NCBI GenBank assembly: GCA_012274165.1
Contig: JAAPAA010000367.1
Location: forward strand, 1-6,102
Direction of reading: 5' to 3'
From: Thiobacillaceae bacterium
GTDB lineage: Bacteria > Pseudomonadota > Gammaproteobacteria > Burkholderiales > Thiobacillaceae
DNA: 6,102 nt
In this document: in pieces, positions 5,254-6,102 of the stretch
Layout of the letters: each line of letters starts with the position of its first letter
How positions within the stretch are numbered: position 1 is the first letter of the stretch
Program-made: the position numbers and the translations under genes
Notes under the pieces: model-generated
What the model saw: the letters and a program-made list of their open reading frames with translations, nothing else
What the model was told of the DNA's origin: nothing
Databases searched by the model: none

Positions 5254-6102
5254 ATGAAAGTTTTTTACGACAAGGACGCCGACCTCTCCCTCATCAAGAA
5301 GCGCAAGGTCGCCATCATCGGCTACGGCTCGCAGGGTCATGCACACGCCAACAACCTGAAGGATTCCGGCGTCAAGGTCACCGTTGGCCTGCGTAAAGGC
5401 GGCGCATCGTGGGACAAGGCCAAGAAGGCCGGTCTCGATGTCAAGGAAATTGCCGATGCAGTCAAGGCAGCCGACTTCGTCATGATCCTGATCCCCGACG
5501 AACTGATGGCGGGCACCTACTACAGCGACGTCGAGCCCAACCTGAAAAAAGGCGCCACCCTGGCCTTCGCTCACGGCTTCAACGTCCACTACAACCAGAT
5601 CACCCCGCGCGCCGACCTCGACGTCGTGATGATCGCTCCCAAGGGCCCCGGCCATCTGGTGCGTTCGACCTACACCCAGGGCGGCGGCGTCCCCTCGCTG
5701 ATCGCGGTGTATCAGGACAAATCCGGCAAGGCACGAGACCTCGCACTGTCGTATTCCTGTGCCAACGGCGGCACCAAGGGTGGCGTGATCGAGACTTCAT
5801 TCCGCGAAGAAACCGAAACCGATCTGTTCGGCGAACAGGCCGTGCTGTGCGGTGGCTGTGTCGACCTGGTGAAGGCTGGTTTCGAAACCCTGACCGAAGC
5901 CGGTTACGCGCCGGAAATGGCCTACTTCGAGTGCCTGCACGAACTGAAGCTGATCGTCGATCTGATGTATGAAGGCGGCATCGCCAACATGAACTACTCG
6001 ATCTCCAACAATGCGGAATATGGCGAGTATGTGACCGGCCCCAAGGTCATCAACGCGCAATCCAAAGCCGCAATGAAAGAGTGTCTGGACAACATCCAGA
6101 AC
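5254..6102 (+). CDS. ilvC: Ketol-acid reductoisomerase, class I (C-terminus outside window)
   Basis: The first 283 codons of an enzyme usually about 338 residues long; the frame is open at the window end. It isomerises and reduces acetolactate or acetohydroxybutyrate to the dihydroxy acids, using NADPH and Mg2+. Seen: the Rossmann loop GYGSQGHAHANNL (23-35); R47 and S52 in the NADP phosphate-binding loop of short class I enzymes; H107 in AHGFNVHY; KGPGHLVRSTYTQGGGVP; metal ligands D190 and E194 in TDLFGEQ; then E226, E230 and S251 of the knotted helical domain (ECLHELK, YSISNNAEYG). The numbering agrees with class I enzymes. AGGA at 5243-5246 sets the ATG at 5254. The 44-base AT-rich gap after ilvN has no terminator, so ilvC is most likely read with ilvBN; a weak promoter-like pair (TTGATT 5206-5211, TATTCA 5228-5233) could add transcription. 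Confidence 0.96.
   Translation, partial: MKVFYDKDADLSLIKKRKVAIIGYGSQGHAHANNLKDSGVKVTVGLRKGGASWDKAKKAGLDVKEIADAVKAADFVMILIPDELMAGTYYSDVEPNLKKGATLAFAHGFNVHYNQITPRADLDVVMIAPKGPGHLVRSTYTQGGGVPSLIAVYQDKSGKARDLALSYSCANGGTKGGVIETSFREETETDLFGEQAVLCGGCVDLVKAGFETLTEAGYAPEMAYFECLHELKLIVDLMYEGGIANMNYSISNNAEYGEYVTGPKVINAQSKAAMKECLDNIQN

Noticed and set aside
5227..5655. A 142-codon minus-strand open frame opposite ilvC
   Set aside because: It is antisense to the NADPH-binding domain of IlvC, whose motifs are unmistakable; the product is Val/Asp-rich shadow sequence.
1..6102. Defence system, mobile element or CRISPR array
   Set aside because: No transposase, integrase, nuclease, toxin-antitoxin or spaced direct repeats are visible. 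Known gene families and short intergenic gaps account for nearly all of the window.

Overview
The window looks like ordinary chromosome from a betaproteobacterium. Protein character (IlvB, IlvN and IlvC of Nitrosomonadales type, a beta/gamma-type RDD protein, a DUF6231 protein) and the moderately GC-rich coding sequence point there. The DUF2173 genes make a sulfur- or iron-oxidising relative (Thiobacillus, Sulfuricella or Gallionella-like) plausible. The genus is an inference; there is no rRNA or other marker to fix it. I see no mobile element, CRISPR array, tRNA or rRNA.

Layout. (1) Positions 1-1577, minus strand: a compact gene string read right to left, RDD membrane protein (1577-1140), DUF6231 protein (1137-706), SseB-domain protein (627-208), then the N-terminal 63 codons of a GlcD-type FAD-linked oxidase that leaves the window at position 1. 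Gaps are 2, 78 and 16 bases, so at least the first two genes, and probably all four, are co-transcribed. (2) Positions 1578-1667: a 90-base divergent intergenic region with an imperfect 17-base dyad and a weak plus-strand -10-like element. (3) Positions 1668-2780, plus strand: three consecutive small genes for diverged paralogues of the DUF2173 family, each with its own clear Shine-Dalgarno, closed by a strong intrinsic terminator at 2826-2852. (4) Positions 2853-2999: ilv leader and promoter region. (5) Positions 3000-6102, plus strand: ilvB-ilvN-ilvC, with ilvC cut by the window end after 283 codons.

How they work together. IlvB and IlvN form acetohydroxyacid synthase (the catalytic subunit with ThDP and FAD, and the valine-sensing ACT regulatory subunit). 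IlvC is the next enzyme of valine/isoleucine (and leucine precursor) synthesis. The one-base overlap of ilvB and ilvN suggests coupled translation. The terminator separates the DUF2173 trio from the ilv operon, so the trio is probably a transcription unit of its own. The minus-strand genes are of mostly unknown function.

The least ordinary part is the DUF2173 trio: three tandem, strongly diverged copies of a small unknown domain, which could supply different subunits of one complex. The rest is conventional.
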